Part shown: positions 38,612-47,056 of the stretch, in pieces
How the letters are laid out: every line of letters starts with the position of its first letter
Position numbering within the stretch: the first letter of the stretch is position 1
Source: Providencia rettgeri
Lineage (GTDB): Bacteria; Pseudomonadota; Gammaproteobacteria; Enterobacterales; Enterobacteriaceae
NCBI RefSeq assembly: GCF_023205015.1
Contig: NZ_CP096258.1
Coordinates: forward strand, 124,001-188,000
Length of the DNA stretch: 64,000 bases
Direction: 5' to 3'
The notes under the pieces: generated by a model
What the model was told of the DNA's origin: nothing
The model's input: only the letters and a program-made list of their open reading frames with translations
The model's database searches: none
Made by a program: the position numbers and the translations under genes

Positions 38612-39982
38612 ATGAGAGCATTATACGATTCTAAAAGTAAAACAATTGATGACCGTGGAATTAAAGACTTATTGTCTGATGAAGCAAAATATTCCACTTG
38701 GTTAATGTTTGAATCCATGTTGGCCCAAGCTCAAGCGGAACTCGGGTTTATTCCCCAGTCAGCGGCAGATGAAATTAAAGAAAAGGCTGTAATCGAAAAT
38801 ATCGATTTTGAAGAAATGAGCCGTATCTACCAAAAAATAGGCCATGGCTTTGTACCTTTCTTAAAAGTGTTAGTGAATGCGTGTTCTGAAGAAAGCGGTA
38901 AATATATCCATTATGGAATTACCACGCAAAATATACAGCAAAGTTCACAGCTCTATATGATGAAAACGGTACACCATAAATTTATGTTGTTACTGGGTGA
39001 AATCATCGAAAACTTGGCAGATTTGGCCGAAAGAACCAAACATATGGTGATGCCGGGAAGAACGCATGGACGTCATGCCATCCCTATCACCTACGGCTAT
39101 AAAGTTTCGGTGTGGATCAGCGATTTTATTGATTGCTATCAACGCATGAAAGAGTGTGAAAAACGCGTTTTCACTATCATGATGGGGGGGGCAGTTGGTG
39201 CATTTAACTCAATGCCTGGTGTTGGTATGGCAGTACAAAAACGTGTCGCTGAACTGGTGGGTATGGAAGCCATGGAAGTACCATCCAGAAACTTGAGCAC
39301 ACATAAACTTGAATATATGGCAAATTTAGCGTTAATGGCGAACATTTGTCATAAAATTGGTGAAGAAGTTTATAGCACGACGTTAGAAGAAATTGCCGAG
39401 GTTTCTGAAGGGTTTACCAAAGGAACCGTGGGCAGTAGCACCATGCCACATAAAATTAACCCGAAATTAGCCAAGGGAATTATTGCCAACTCGCAGAAAC
39501 TTTATTCCTTACCAAGCGTGGGGATGTATTCTGCGGTAAGACCTTATGAGGGCGATAGTAGTTCTTATATGTTATTTGATGGGTTAATCGAAGAAGCTTT
39601 GGAATTGACCACGGAAATCTTATTAAGAACCGAGGAGCTTTCGAGGACGATTGTGCCACATGAAGAGAGAATGCTTCATAATGTATTGCGAAACAAAGGG
39701 TTGGATAATACCGAGTATGTCATGATGAAGATGGCGGAAAAATTGGGTAAAGATAAAGCGCATTCTCTCCTGTATGAAGAAGCCATTAAAACGGCGGCGG
39801 ATGGGGAAGATTTCTATACGAATTTAACCAAAAATAGTGTGATATCAGCGGCATTTAGTGATGAAGAAATTAAAGCCATGCTTGACCCGAGGTCTTATAT
39901 CGGGTTATCCGTTGAAATTGCAGAAAAAGAAGCAAAACGTGGGCGAGTTACGGCACAAGAAATTAAACAACAATATAAATAG
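38612..39982 (+). CDS. PurB/PcaB-like lyase (fumarase/aspartase superfamily)
   Basis: Enzyme of 456 residues in the superfamily that cleaves C-N or C-O bonds by beta-elimination, often releasing fumarate. The signature GSSTMPHKINP lies at residues 274-284 with the catalytic serine loop. The second conserved block reads GRTHGRHAIPITYGYK at 149-164 and the first HYGITTQN at 100-107. It looks nearest to adenylosuccinate lyase or 3-carboxymuconate cycloisomerase, but it sits in a PTS operon rather than a purine or aromatic pathway. It starts 14 bases after the PTS gene. True substrate unknown. Confidence 0.85.
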   Translation: MRALYDSKSKTIDDRGIKDLLSDEAKYSTWLMFESMLAQAQAELGFIPQSAADEIKEKAVIENIDFEEMSRIYQKIGHGFVPFLKVLVNACSEESGKYIHYGITTQNIQQSSQLYMMKTVHHKFMLLLGEIIENLADLAERTKHMVMPGRTHGRHAIPITYGYKVSVWISDFIDCYQRMKECEKRVFTIMMGGAVGAFNSMPGVGMAVQKRVAELVGMEAMEVPSRNLSTHKLEYMANLALMANICHKIGEEVYSTTLEEIAEVSEGFTKGTVGSSTMPHKINPKLAKGIIANSQKLYSLPSVGMYSAVRPYEGDSSSYMLFDGLIEEALELTTEILLRTEELSRTIVPHEERMLHNVLRNKGLDNTEYVMMKMAEKLGKDKAHSLLYEEAIKTAADGEDFYTNLTKNSVISAAFSDEEIKAMLDPRSYIGLSVEIAEKEAKRGRVTAQEIKQQYK

Positions 39983-40005
39983 ATATTTTTAGCAGGATTA
40001 AAAAT

Positions 40006-40036
40006 AAGGGCCTATCTATTATATAGATAGGCCCTT
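40006..40036. terminator. Bidirectional terminator between the lyase gene and ytfE
   Basis: A stem of 14 bp, AAGGGCCTATCTAT with its complement, closes a 3-base loop. On the minus strand it is followed by TTATTTTT, so it best fits termination of ytfE, while also facing the lyase transcript. Confidence 0.85.
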
Positions 40037-40042
40037 GCTAAT

Positions 40043-40705
40043 TTATTCACCCGCGAGTGCTCTTGGGAATAATAAATTATTTTCTAGGTTAATATGATTC
40101 ATTAAATCATCAATCAGTTCATTGATACCATTATACAATACACGCCAGGTGGTACAGGCTTCTGGTGGTGGTGTAACATTATTGGTAATACCTTTAATGG
40201 CCTCTAAGATATCACCCGCATCGTCATGTTCTTGTTCCATAACGCTGATTGGGCCGGCTGCGTTTTTGCCCATTCCGTTTTTTATCATAGGAAATAAAAC
40301 ACGTTCTTCTTTCATCATATGGCTAGTCAACTCTTCTAGTAATGCTTCTAAGTATTTTGATAGCCCTGCTGGTACGGTTGGCTTGTTTGCATGAACTCGT
40401 TCAACCTTTTGTGCTTGTAGAATAAGTTCAGGTAATTGCTCTCTGTGCCTATCATGGTAGCGCACAATAATGAAATCAATAATGTCACTGAGTGGAGCTT
40501 CTCGCCAATCTTTCTCTAAGGCTTCTGTCGATAACTCAAGTAATTGGCTTTCTAATAGGCCAATATCCAAATTTAATTTTTCTGCACTGCGGCTGAGTGT
40601 TTGTTTTCCACCACAACAGTAATCCATATTATATTGGCGGAATAGAGAGGAAGCTCTGGGAATGGATAATGCGAGCTGTCCAAGTGTTTTATCTCTAAAT
40701 TGCAT
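40043..40705 (-). CDS. ytfE: Iron-sulfur cluster repair di-iron protein YtfE (RIC)
   Basis: Hemerythrin-like di-iron protein of 220 residues that helps repair iron-sulfur clusters damaged by nitric oxide. An N-terminal ScdA_N domain carries Cys30-Cys31 in MDYCCGGKQT. The di-iron domain has HDRHREQLPEL, HMMKEERVLFPM, EQEHDDAGD and HINLENNLLFPRAL with the His/Glu ligands. The protein is close to E. coli YtfE. It lies 53 bases downstream of norV in the same direction, which suggests co-transcription under NorR. Confidence 0.96.
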   Translation of the reverse strand: MQFRDKTLGQLALSIPRASSLFRQYNMDYCCGGKQTLSRSAEKLNLDIGLLESQLLELSTEALEKDWREAPLSDIIDFIIVRYHDRHREQLPELILQAQKVERVHANKPTVPAGLSKYLEALLEELTSHMMKEERVLFPMIKNGMGKNAAGPISVMEQEHDDAGDILEAIKGITNNVTPPPEACTTWRVLYNGINELIDDLMNHINLENNLLFPRALAGE

Positions 40706-40758
40706 ATGAGGTATCCTCTAAAAAATCATAAAATTCTGATGCTCTTTTCTAAATAAAT

Positions 40759-41961
40759 TTATGCAGATAGCGCCCATTGACGAGCAATATTACGCCCATA
40801 TTCACGGCAGTCATCTAATGTTTTTGAATCAGGCTTCCATTTTGCTTTTAAAGATAATGCAGTATCAAAACCGGCATCCATTAAACGTGTTTGAACACGG
40901 TCAACAGCACCACCATTCCAGCCAAAACTACCAAAAGCCGCTGCTTTTTTATTTAAAAAACGTAAACCAGTAATTTCTTCCAGCATACCTGCAATTTTGG
41001 GCATCATGACATTATTCATGGTTGAAGTACCGACTAAGGCTGCCTTGGAGCGAAAAAGATGGGTAATAATGTCGTTTTTATCACTGCGTGCAACGTTAAA
41101 TATTTTGACAGCGACATTAGGATCAGCTTCATTAATGCCTTGAGCGATTGCATCCGCCATTAAGCGGGTATTATTTGACATGGTATCGTAGAAAATAGTA
41201 ATGCGATCCTCTTGATAATCTGCTGCCCATTTCAAATATAATTCAATGATTTGATTTGGATTATCACGCCATACTACGCCATGAGACGTCGCTATCATAT
41301 CGACAGGTAGGTTAAAGCCTAATATTTCATTTATTTTTGGCGTTACTAAGCGGCTAAACGGCGTAAGAATATTCGCGTAGTAGCGTTGGCATTGTTCAAA
41401 TAACTCATTTTGGTCGACTTCATCATTAAATAACCGCTCATCACAATAGTGCTGCCCGAAAGCATCATTGCTGAAAAGTACTGCATCTTCAGAAAGATAA
41501 GTCATCATGCTATCAGGCCAGTGTAGCATTGGTGTTTCAATGAAAATTAATTGCTTATTGTTACCTATATCGAGTGTATCCCCTGTTTTAACGATTTTGA
41601 AATTCCATTCAGGGTGGTGATGGTGACCATTTATTGAATCAATAGCATTGGCGGTGCAATAGATTGGGGTATTCGGAATAAAGCGCATTAATTCAGTTAA
41701 CGCGCCCGCGTGATCTTCTTCTGCATGGTTAATGACGATGTAGTCAATGTCATTTAAATCAATTTGTGAGCGTAAATTTTCAACAAACTCACGGCTAAAT
41801 TTATGATCGACAGTATCAATGAGGACATTTTTTTCTTCGCGGATTAAATAACTATTATAGCTACTTCCCTTTAACGTTTTGTACTCGGTTCCATGAAAAT
41901 CACGGACTTCCCAATCACGTTGGCCCACCCAATGAATGTTATTTTTTACATGAATCGTCAT
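40759..41961 (-). CDS. norV: Anaerobic nitric oxide reductase flavodiiron protein NorV, lacking the rubredoxin domain
   Basis: Reduces nitric oxide to nitrous oxide under oxygen limitation. The 400-residue product has the metallo-beta-lactamase-like di-iron domain (His79, Glu81, Asp83, His84 in INHAEEDHAG) and the FMN-binding flavodoxin domain from about residue 254 (ITIFYDTMSNNTRLMADAI). It stops after ARQWALSA, exactly where the linker to rubredoxin begins in E. coli NorV (479 residues), so the C-terminal CxxC rubredoxin part is absent. No rubredoxin remnant lies in the 53 bases before ytfE, and no norW follows. Confidence 0.93.
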   Translation of the reverse strand: MTIHVKNNIHWVGQRDWEVRDFHGTEYKTLKGSSYNSYLIREEKNVLIDTVDHKFSREFVENLRSQIDLNDIDYIVINHAEEDHAGALTELMRFIPNTPIYCTANAIDSINGHHHHPEWNFKIVKTGDTLDIGNNKQLIFIETPMLHWPDSMMTYLSEDAVLFSNDAFGQHYCDERLFNDEVDQNELFEQCQRYYANILTPFSRLVTPKINEILGFNLPVDMIATSHGVVWRDNPNQIIELYLKWAADYQEDRITIFYDTMSNNTRLMADAIAQGINEADPNVAVKIFNVARSDKNDIITHLFRSKAALVGTSTMNNVMMPKIAGMLEEITGLRFLNKKAAAFGSFGWNGGAVDRVQTRLMDAGFDTALSLKAKWKPDSKTLDDCREYGRNIARQWALSA

Positions 41962-42002
41962 ATTAATTTTGTCCTATATTTTTCAAAGTATAAGAAGACA
42001 TA

Positions 42003-42019
42003 ATCAACATTCATGCCAA
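42003..42019 (-). promoter_or_regulatory. Probable sigma-54 promoter of norV
   Basis: Minus-strand TTGGCATGAATGTTGAT fits the -24/-12 pattern TTGGCACG-N4-TTGCA, with the GG of -24 intact but A instead of C at the -12 GC. NorR, encoded next door, activates sigma-54 promoters. Confidence 0.55.
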
Positions 42020-42070
42020 CATTTAATGCGTTGATTTATAAATGAATTAAAATATTTTTTTTAGATTGTG

Positions 42071-42126
42071 GTCATAATGACTATATTGGTCATAGTCATT
42101 ATGACTATAATAATTGTCAAATTGAC
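42071..42126. promoter_or_regulatory. Three NorR-type enhancer sites
   Basis: Three GT-N7-AC sites: GTCATAATGAC (42071-42081), GTCATTATGAC (42095-42105) and GTCAAATTGAC (42116-42126). They lie between divergent norV and norR, 50-125 bases upstream of the predicted sigma-54 promoter. E. coli norV also has three NorR sites. Confidence 0.8.
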
Positions 42127-42141
42127 TATGGGGAATGGATC

Positions 42142-43656
42142 ATGGGTTTTTCTGTTGAGGCATTAGCAAAGATTGCAATAGAATTACAAGATGGTATGGG
42201 GCATGCAGATCGTTTTCAGCGTTTGATTACCACGCTAAGGCAATCATTGGGGTGTGATGCTTGTGCGTTATTACGCTATGAATCTGGTCAATTTATTCCT
42301 TTAGCAATAGACGGATTAATGGCTGATGTTTTAGGTCGCCGATTCTCTTTGGCTGGGCACCCTCGGCTAGAGGCCATTGCAAGAGCCGGTGATGTCGTGC
42401 GTTTTCCAGCGGATAGTCAGCTTCCTGACCCATATGATGGGTTAATTCCTCATCATCAGCACTTAAAAGTTCATGCTTGCGTCGGCTTACCCTTATATGC
42501 GGGGCAAAATCTTATCGGCGCATTAACATTAGATGGCATGGAGCCTGATCAATTTGATGCATTTAGTGATGAATCACTTAGATTAATTGCCGCATTAGCC
42601 GCAGGTGCATTAAATAATGCATTGCTTATTGAGCAGCTTGAAAACCAAAATATATTGCCGAATAACACCGTACTATTTAAACCTGCAGGTGAAACTGAAA
42701 TTATTGGCTTATCCCTTTGTATGCAGCAATTAAAAAAGGAAATTGATATTGTTGCAGGGTCAGAATTAAATGTTCTGGTTGGCGGAGAAACGGGAACAGG
42801 AAAAGAGTTAGTTGTTAAATCTATCCATGAAAAATCTCTTCGGGCTAAACATCCTCTTATTTATTTAAACTGTGCTGCATTACCTGAGAGTGTGGCAGAA
42901 AGTGAATTATTTGGTCATGTTAAAGGTGCGTTTACTGGGGCAATTAGCCACCGCAGTGGTAAATTTGAAATGGCGGATAATGGCACCTTATTTTTAGATG
43001 AAATCGGAGAGCTTTCATTAGCATTGCAGGCAAAATTACTGCGAGTATTGCAATATGGTGATATTCAACGAGTCGGTGATGACCGTAGTTTACGTGTTAA
43101 TGTCCGTGTGTTAGCGGCAACTAACCGTGATCTACGCGAAGAAGTGTTAGAAGGTCGGTTTAGAGCCGATTTATTTCATCGTTTAAGCGTATTTCCTCTA
43201 TTTGTTCCTCCATTAAAGGAGCGCGGAGACGATATTATTTTATTAGCAGGGTATTTTTGTGAGCAATATCGTCAGCGTTTTGGCTTATCCAGTGTAGTAC
43301 TGAATACATCTTTACAGCGTTATTTACTTAATTATTCATGGCCAGGCAATGTGCGTGAATTAGAGCATGCGATTCATCGTGCCATTGTTCTTGCTCGTGC
43401 TTCCAGTGATACGGGGGACATTATCTTACAGCCTCAATATTTTATTTTTGGTAATAATGAATATGAGTTAACGGAAACACCACAAGAAGTCATATCACTT
43501 ACTCAAAACTTACGTGAAGCAACGGATAACTTTCAGCGTACGCTTATTACACAGGTACTGGAAAAAAAACACCATAATTGGTCTGCATGTGCTAGGGAAT
43601 TATCTTTAGATATTGCTAATTTACATCGGTTAGCTAAACGACTAGGCTTGAAATAA
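42142..43656 (+). CDS. norR: Nitric oxide-responsive sigma-54 activator NorR
   Basis: Transcription activator of 504 residues, the same length as E. coli NorR. The N-terminal GAF domain senses nitric oxide through non-haem iron. The AAA+ domain at about 185-420 has the Walker A motif GETGTGKE, the sigma-54-contacting GAFTGA loop and NGTLFLDEIGELS. A C-terminal Fis-type HTH ends CARELSLDIANLHRLAKRLGLK. It is divergent from norV with its binding sites between. Confidence 0.97.
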   Translation: MGFSVEALAKIAIELQDGMGHADRFQRLITTLRQSLGCDACALLRYESGQFIPLAIDGLMADVLGRRFSLAGHPRLEAIARAGDVVRFPADSQLPDPYDGLIPHHQHLKVHACVGLPLYAGQNLIGALTLDGMEPDQFDAFSDESLRLIAALAAGALNNALLIEQLENQNILPNNTVLFKPAGETEIIGLSLCMQQLKKEIDIVAGSELNVLVGGETGTGKELVVKSIHEKSLRAKHPLIYLNCAALPESVAESELFGHVKGAFTGAISHRSGKFEMADNGTLFLDEIGELSLALQAKLLRVLQYGDIQRVGDDRSLRVNVRVLAATNRDLREEVLEGRFRADLFHRLSVFPLFVPPLKERGDDIILLAGYFCEQYRQRFGLSSVVLNTSLQRYLLNYSWPGNVRELEHAIHRAIVLARASSDTGDIILQPQYFIFGNNEYELTETPQEVISLTQNLREATDNFQRTLITQVLEKKHHNWSACARELSLDIANLHRLAKRLGLK

Positions 43657-43692
43657 AGTACTAAGGGCATCGTAATCGTTGCCCTTAGAGTC

Positions 43693-44316
43693 TTAATTCT
43701 CCAATCCCTTAATAATGAGCTGTAGGCCATCAATAAATTTTATATCGTAGTTGTCAGCAAACAATACTTCTTTAGCCTGCCATGTATAGGGGTATTTATC
43801 TTTAGATAACTGTGTAAATTCAGACTCTTTATTGATTAAATTACTGTCTGCTGAAAAGGTGGATGTTTGTTGTTCTATACAACAGCCTAAAATAAAATAA
43901 AATACGGTCATAGTGCAACTCGCTGCTTTTTCTACAGGGAGTTCTGCCTGCATAAAAGTTTTTATCAAAGCATTATTAATACGTAGTACATTGTCAGAAA
44001 TAACGTATGTTCCAGCAAAAACACGAGCCCCGTCTCGGTGCTGCAATAATGCACTTCGTAGTTGCGACGTGATTTCAATGAGATTGGTTACCCAATAACT
44101 GTTATATTGAAAATCCACGGCGACCATGGCCACCATATGGTCGGCCATCCCTTCGAGTAAAGCCTGCTTATTACTAAAATGCCAATATAATGATGCAGCC
44201 TTAACATTTAGCGCATCAGCAAGCTTCCGCATGGTTAAACCTTCTATACCTTCCGTATTAAGTAACATTAATGCGGCTTCAAGTACTTGTAAACGTGTGA
44301 TTTTAGGATTTCTCAT
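43693..44316 (-). CDS. TetR-family repressor of the adjacent efflux pair
   Basis: DNA-binding repressor of 207 residues. The N-terminal HTH lies at about 6-50: TRLQVLEAALMLLNTEGIEGLTMRKLADALNVKAASLYWHFSNKQALLEGMADHM. The C-terminal ligand domain resembles the tetracycline repressor type. It is divergent from the EmrA/EmrB-like genes, with two matching palindromes in the gap, so it probably represses itself and them. The inducer is unknown. Confidence 0.92.
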   Translation of the reverse strand: MRNPKITRLQVLEAALMLLNTEGIEGLTMRKLADALNVKAASLYWHFSNKQALLEGMADHMVAMVAVDFQYNSYWVTNLIEITSQLRSALLQHRDGARVFAGTYVISDNVLRINNALIKTFMQAELPVEKAASCTMTVFYFILGCCIEQQTSTFSADSNLINKESEFTQLSKDKYPYTWQAKEVLFADNYDIKFIDGLQLIIKGLEN

Positions 44317-44344
44317 TAATAATTCTCATTTGATACTTTATTAT

Positions 44345-44389
44345 CTAACAATGTTAGTTTAACATACTTTATAAACCTAACGATGTTAG
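44345..44389. promoter_or_regulatory. Paired operators for the TetR-family repressor
   Basis: Two palindromes, CTAACAATGTTAG (44345-44357) and CTAACGATGTTAG (44377-44389), are 32 bases apart centre to centre and differ at one base. They lie between the divergent genes in the arrangement typical of TetR-controlled pumps. Confidence 0.85.
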
Positions 44390-44457
44390 ATTACTGGTGT
44401 TATTTGTTGTGTCAAAAATATTTAATATGGTTATTGAGTGGTATTGAGGTTAATCCA

Positions 44458-45540
44458 ATGACAACAAAAGAAGTGAAAACTTTTTCACAAAAGGTAATTT
44501 TTCTTACACCTTGGCTTAGTGTGTTATGCATTGGTTGTTTAATTTTGTTGACGACCTTGAATTGGGGACAATGGCAAGGAAACCGACGTTATCAAGAATC
44601 AAATAATGCGTATATTAAAGCGGACTCAGCCATATTAAAGTCACGTATGACGGGTTATGTCTCTCGTATCTTAGTTGATGATTATCAGTTTGTTCAACGT
44701 GGTGATGTCATTGCAGAAATTAATAACCAGGAAGAGCGTTTCAACCTGCAGATAGCGCAAGCTAACTACCAAAAAGCCCAACAGCAATTAAGTAATTTAG
44801 CAAATGAAATTAAAGAGCAAGATCTTACTGTTGAAATGTTACTGAACCGTTATCAAGCTGCATCGATTGAAGTGGAGCAAATGAAACGAAGCCCATTACT
44901 ACGAAAATCATTAATTAATAGTGGGGCGATCACTCAACAAAATTATTTAGATGCTAATTCAGATTTACAGCGGTTAATTAAGTTAGAGCAAGCGGCAAAG
45001 GCACAGTGGGAGCAAGCAAAGCAGTCGCGACATATATTAAATCAGCAAGAAAAAATAAGAATTGCAGAACGGGATGTGACCTTGGCAAATTTAAAACAAG
45101 CTGAGACTCAAGTTTCCTATGCAACTATTACGGCTCCATTTGATGGTCAACTCAATAAAATTAAACTAAATATTGGTAGTCTTGTTATTTCAGGAACGGA
45201 AGTCGTCACTGTGACTCCCAATAAAACGCCTTATATTATTGCTAACTTAAAAGAAACTCAGCTTAAAAACGTTTATGCAGGGCAAGCCGTTTCTATCACC
45301 GTTGATGCTTTTCCTGATTTTGTATTTAAAGGAGTTGTTCGCGATATTGGGGCACAAAGTAGTGGGGAATCAGCGTTAATTCCTGCAGATAATAGTAGTG
45401 GAAATTTCACTAAAGTTGTTCAGCGTATCCCTGTTTATATTAGTTTTTTATCTGAGCAGAATAGCTTATCACGGTTACGTCCTGGGATGTCTGTGGTTGT
45501 AAATATCGATACACAGAGTATGGGCAAAAAAGGGGAATAA
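44458..45540 (+). CDS. HlyD/EmrA-family periplasmic adaptor of a multidrug exporter
   Basis: Membrane-fusion protein of 360 residues that links an inner-membrane pump to an outer-membrane channel. A membrane anchor lies at about 18-38 (LTPWLSVLCIGCLILLTTL). The lipoyl half-motifs (NNAYIKADSAILKSRMTGYVSRILV; YATITAPFDGQLNKIKLNIGSLV) flank a long alpha-helical hairpin rich in Q, A and E. I chose the ATG at 44458 (GAGG nine bases before). It starts the pump operon and ends one base before the MFS gene. Confidence 0.92.
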   Translation: MTTKEVKTFSQKVIFLTPWLSVLCIGCLILLTTLNWGQWQGNRRYQESNNAYIKADSAILKSRMTGYVSRILVDDYQFVQRGDVIAEINNQEERFNLQIAQANYQKAQQQLSNLANEIKEQDLTVEMLLNRYQAASIEVEQMKRSPLLRKSLINSGAITQQNYLDANSDLQRLIKLEQAAKAQWEQAKQSRHILNQQEKIRIAERDVTLANLKQAETQVSYATITAPFDGQLNKIKLNIGSLVISGTEVVTVTPNKTPYIIANLKETQLKNVYAGQAVSITVDAFPDFVFKGVVRDIGAQSSGESALIPADNSSGNFTKVVQRIPVYISFLSEQNSLSRLRPGMSVVVNIDTQSMGKKGE

Positions 45541-45541
45541 G

Positions 45542-47056
45542 ATGTTTGCTAACTTATTTCAAGAAACAAAGGAAATAAGGCCCTCACTAGCTGTGGTTTC
45601 TGTTTTTTTAGGTGCTATTTTATCGACATTGTTTATTCGTATGTTTTCTCTGTCATTAGCTGATATCAGAGGTGTGTTTGCACTTGATGTACAAGAAGGT
45701 ACTTGGATAAATATCGCTTTAAATGCAGCACAATTAGCAAGTATGACATTGACCCCTTGGTTTATGGTGGTATTTGGCGCAGAAAGAATACTCATGACGA
45801 CGAGTGCTATCCTATTTGGTATTTTTTGCAGTTTTCCTGTTATTGCAGGGGACTATGGGTTAGTCGAATTATTGGTGGTACATAGTATTATTGGGTTCAA
45901 TCTAGGGGTTTATTTGCCTATGACAATTTCTTTAGCGCTAAGGAATTTACAACCGAGTATGTGGTTAATTGTCATGGCGGCTTATAGTCTAAGAGTTTCC
46001 CTGGGAATGGATGCTGGGGTTGGAGTGTCAGGACAATTTATTGAAGTTATTGGATGGCAATGGCTATATTGGGGATGTGCATTTTTTACTGTATTTATTT
46101 TTATATTGGCATGGAAAGGATTACCGTTAAGTGGAATTAATCACATTCTTTACGCTCAAACAGATTGGGGAGGAATGATACTTAAAATTTCCAGTTTATT
46201 ATTACTATATATTGGCGTTGTTCAGGGGGAGAGTTTAGGTTGGGATGATTCTGGATTTATTATTTCTTGTCTTGTTAGCAGTATTGTTTTATTTATAATT
46301 TTCATTATACGAGCCTTATCTTTTGATAACACTTTTGCACATCCTCGTTGGTTAACAAATCGAAATTTATGTATTTGCTTTATTATTGCATGTTTATATG
46401 GCTTTTTAATGCTAGCTAATTCCTTGTTTATTCCATCATTTTTATCCTCTATTGGTGGTCTAAAACCATATCAAATTGGTGAAATCACCAACATCGCATT
46501 CATTGTCTATTTATTGTTTAGCCCAGTGGCAGTCTGGCTTGCCAAACGTATTGATGCACGATTATTGATGACCGTTGGCGTGGTTTTCATTGGGTGCAGC
46601 TGTATACTGGGAATGCAGGTGGATTATCAATGGGGTATTGATGAGTTTATTCCCCTAATGACGATACAGTCAGTTGGCGAATGTTTAGTGTTAATTGGTT
46701 TGATTTCGTCATTTGTTGTGAATATGCAACCACAATTCGCATTACATTTAGGCGCTTATGTTTCGATTGCGCGAGTATTGATGCCTGCTCTAGCAGGAGC
46801 ACTAATGAATACGTATTTGCGAATTAAATTTGATGATTCCTTTGATGCAAAGCGTGCATTAATCAAAACCACTGAGGATAATTTTCGCTCCGGTACAACA
46901 AATATTGATATATTGTCATTAGTGACTCGAGAAGCTCATATTGGCGCGTTTATTAATGGCTTTAATCTGACATTCGTTATTGTCATTGTCGTGCTTGTGC
47001 TCATCTTATTTCTAAAGCCTGCGCCACTTAATAATATCGTGCCATCTAAAGCATAA
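45542..47056 (+). CDS. EmrB-like MFS exporter (DHA2 family, 14 membrane segments)
   Basis: Proton-driven inner-membrane exporter of 504 residues. About fourteen hydrophobic segments are visible, for example LAVVSVFLGAILSTLFIRMFSL, LVVHSIIGFNLGVYLPMTISLAL and FVIVIVVLVLILFL near the end. It is paired with the adaptor gene one base upstream. EmrB-type pumps of this kind export hydrophobic drugs or organic anions; the substrate here is unknown. Its 3' end overlaps the convergent FUSC gene by 11 bases. Confidence 0.9.
   Translation: MFANLFQETKEIRPSLAVVSVFLGAILSTLFIRMFSLSLADIRGVFALDVQEGTWINIALNAAQLASMTLTPWFMVVFGAERILMTTSAILFGIFCSFPVIAGDYGLVELLVVHSIIGFNLGVYLPMTISLALRNLQPSMWLIVMAAYSLRVSLGMDAGVGVSGQFIEVIGWQWLYWGCAFFTVFIFILAWKGLPLSGINHILYAQTDWGGMILKISSLLLLYIGVVQGESLGWDDSGFIISCLVSSIVLFIIFIIRALSFDNTFAHPRWLTNRNLCICFIIACLYGFLMLANSLFIPSFLSSIGGLKPYQIGEITNIAFIVYLLFSPVAVWLAKRIDARLLMTVGVVFIGCSCILGMQVDYQWGIDEFIPLMTIQSVGECLVLIGLISSFVVNMQPQFALHLGAYVSIARVLMPALAGALMNTYLRIKFDDSFDAKRALIKTTEDNFRSGTTNIDILSLVTREAHIGAFINGFNLTFVIVIVVLVLILFLKPAPLNNIVPSKA

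Noticed and set aside
40003..40040. Small RNA at the lyase/ytfE junction
   Set aside because: The strong hairpin is fully explained as a terminator for the convergent genes, and no promoter is visible ahead of it.
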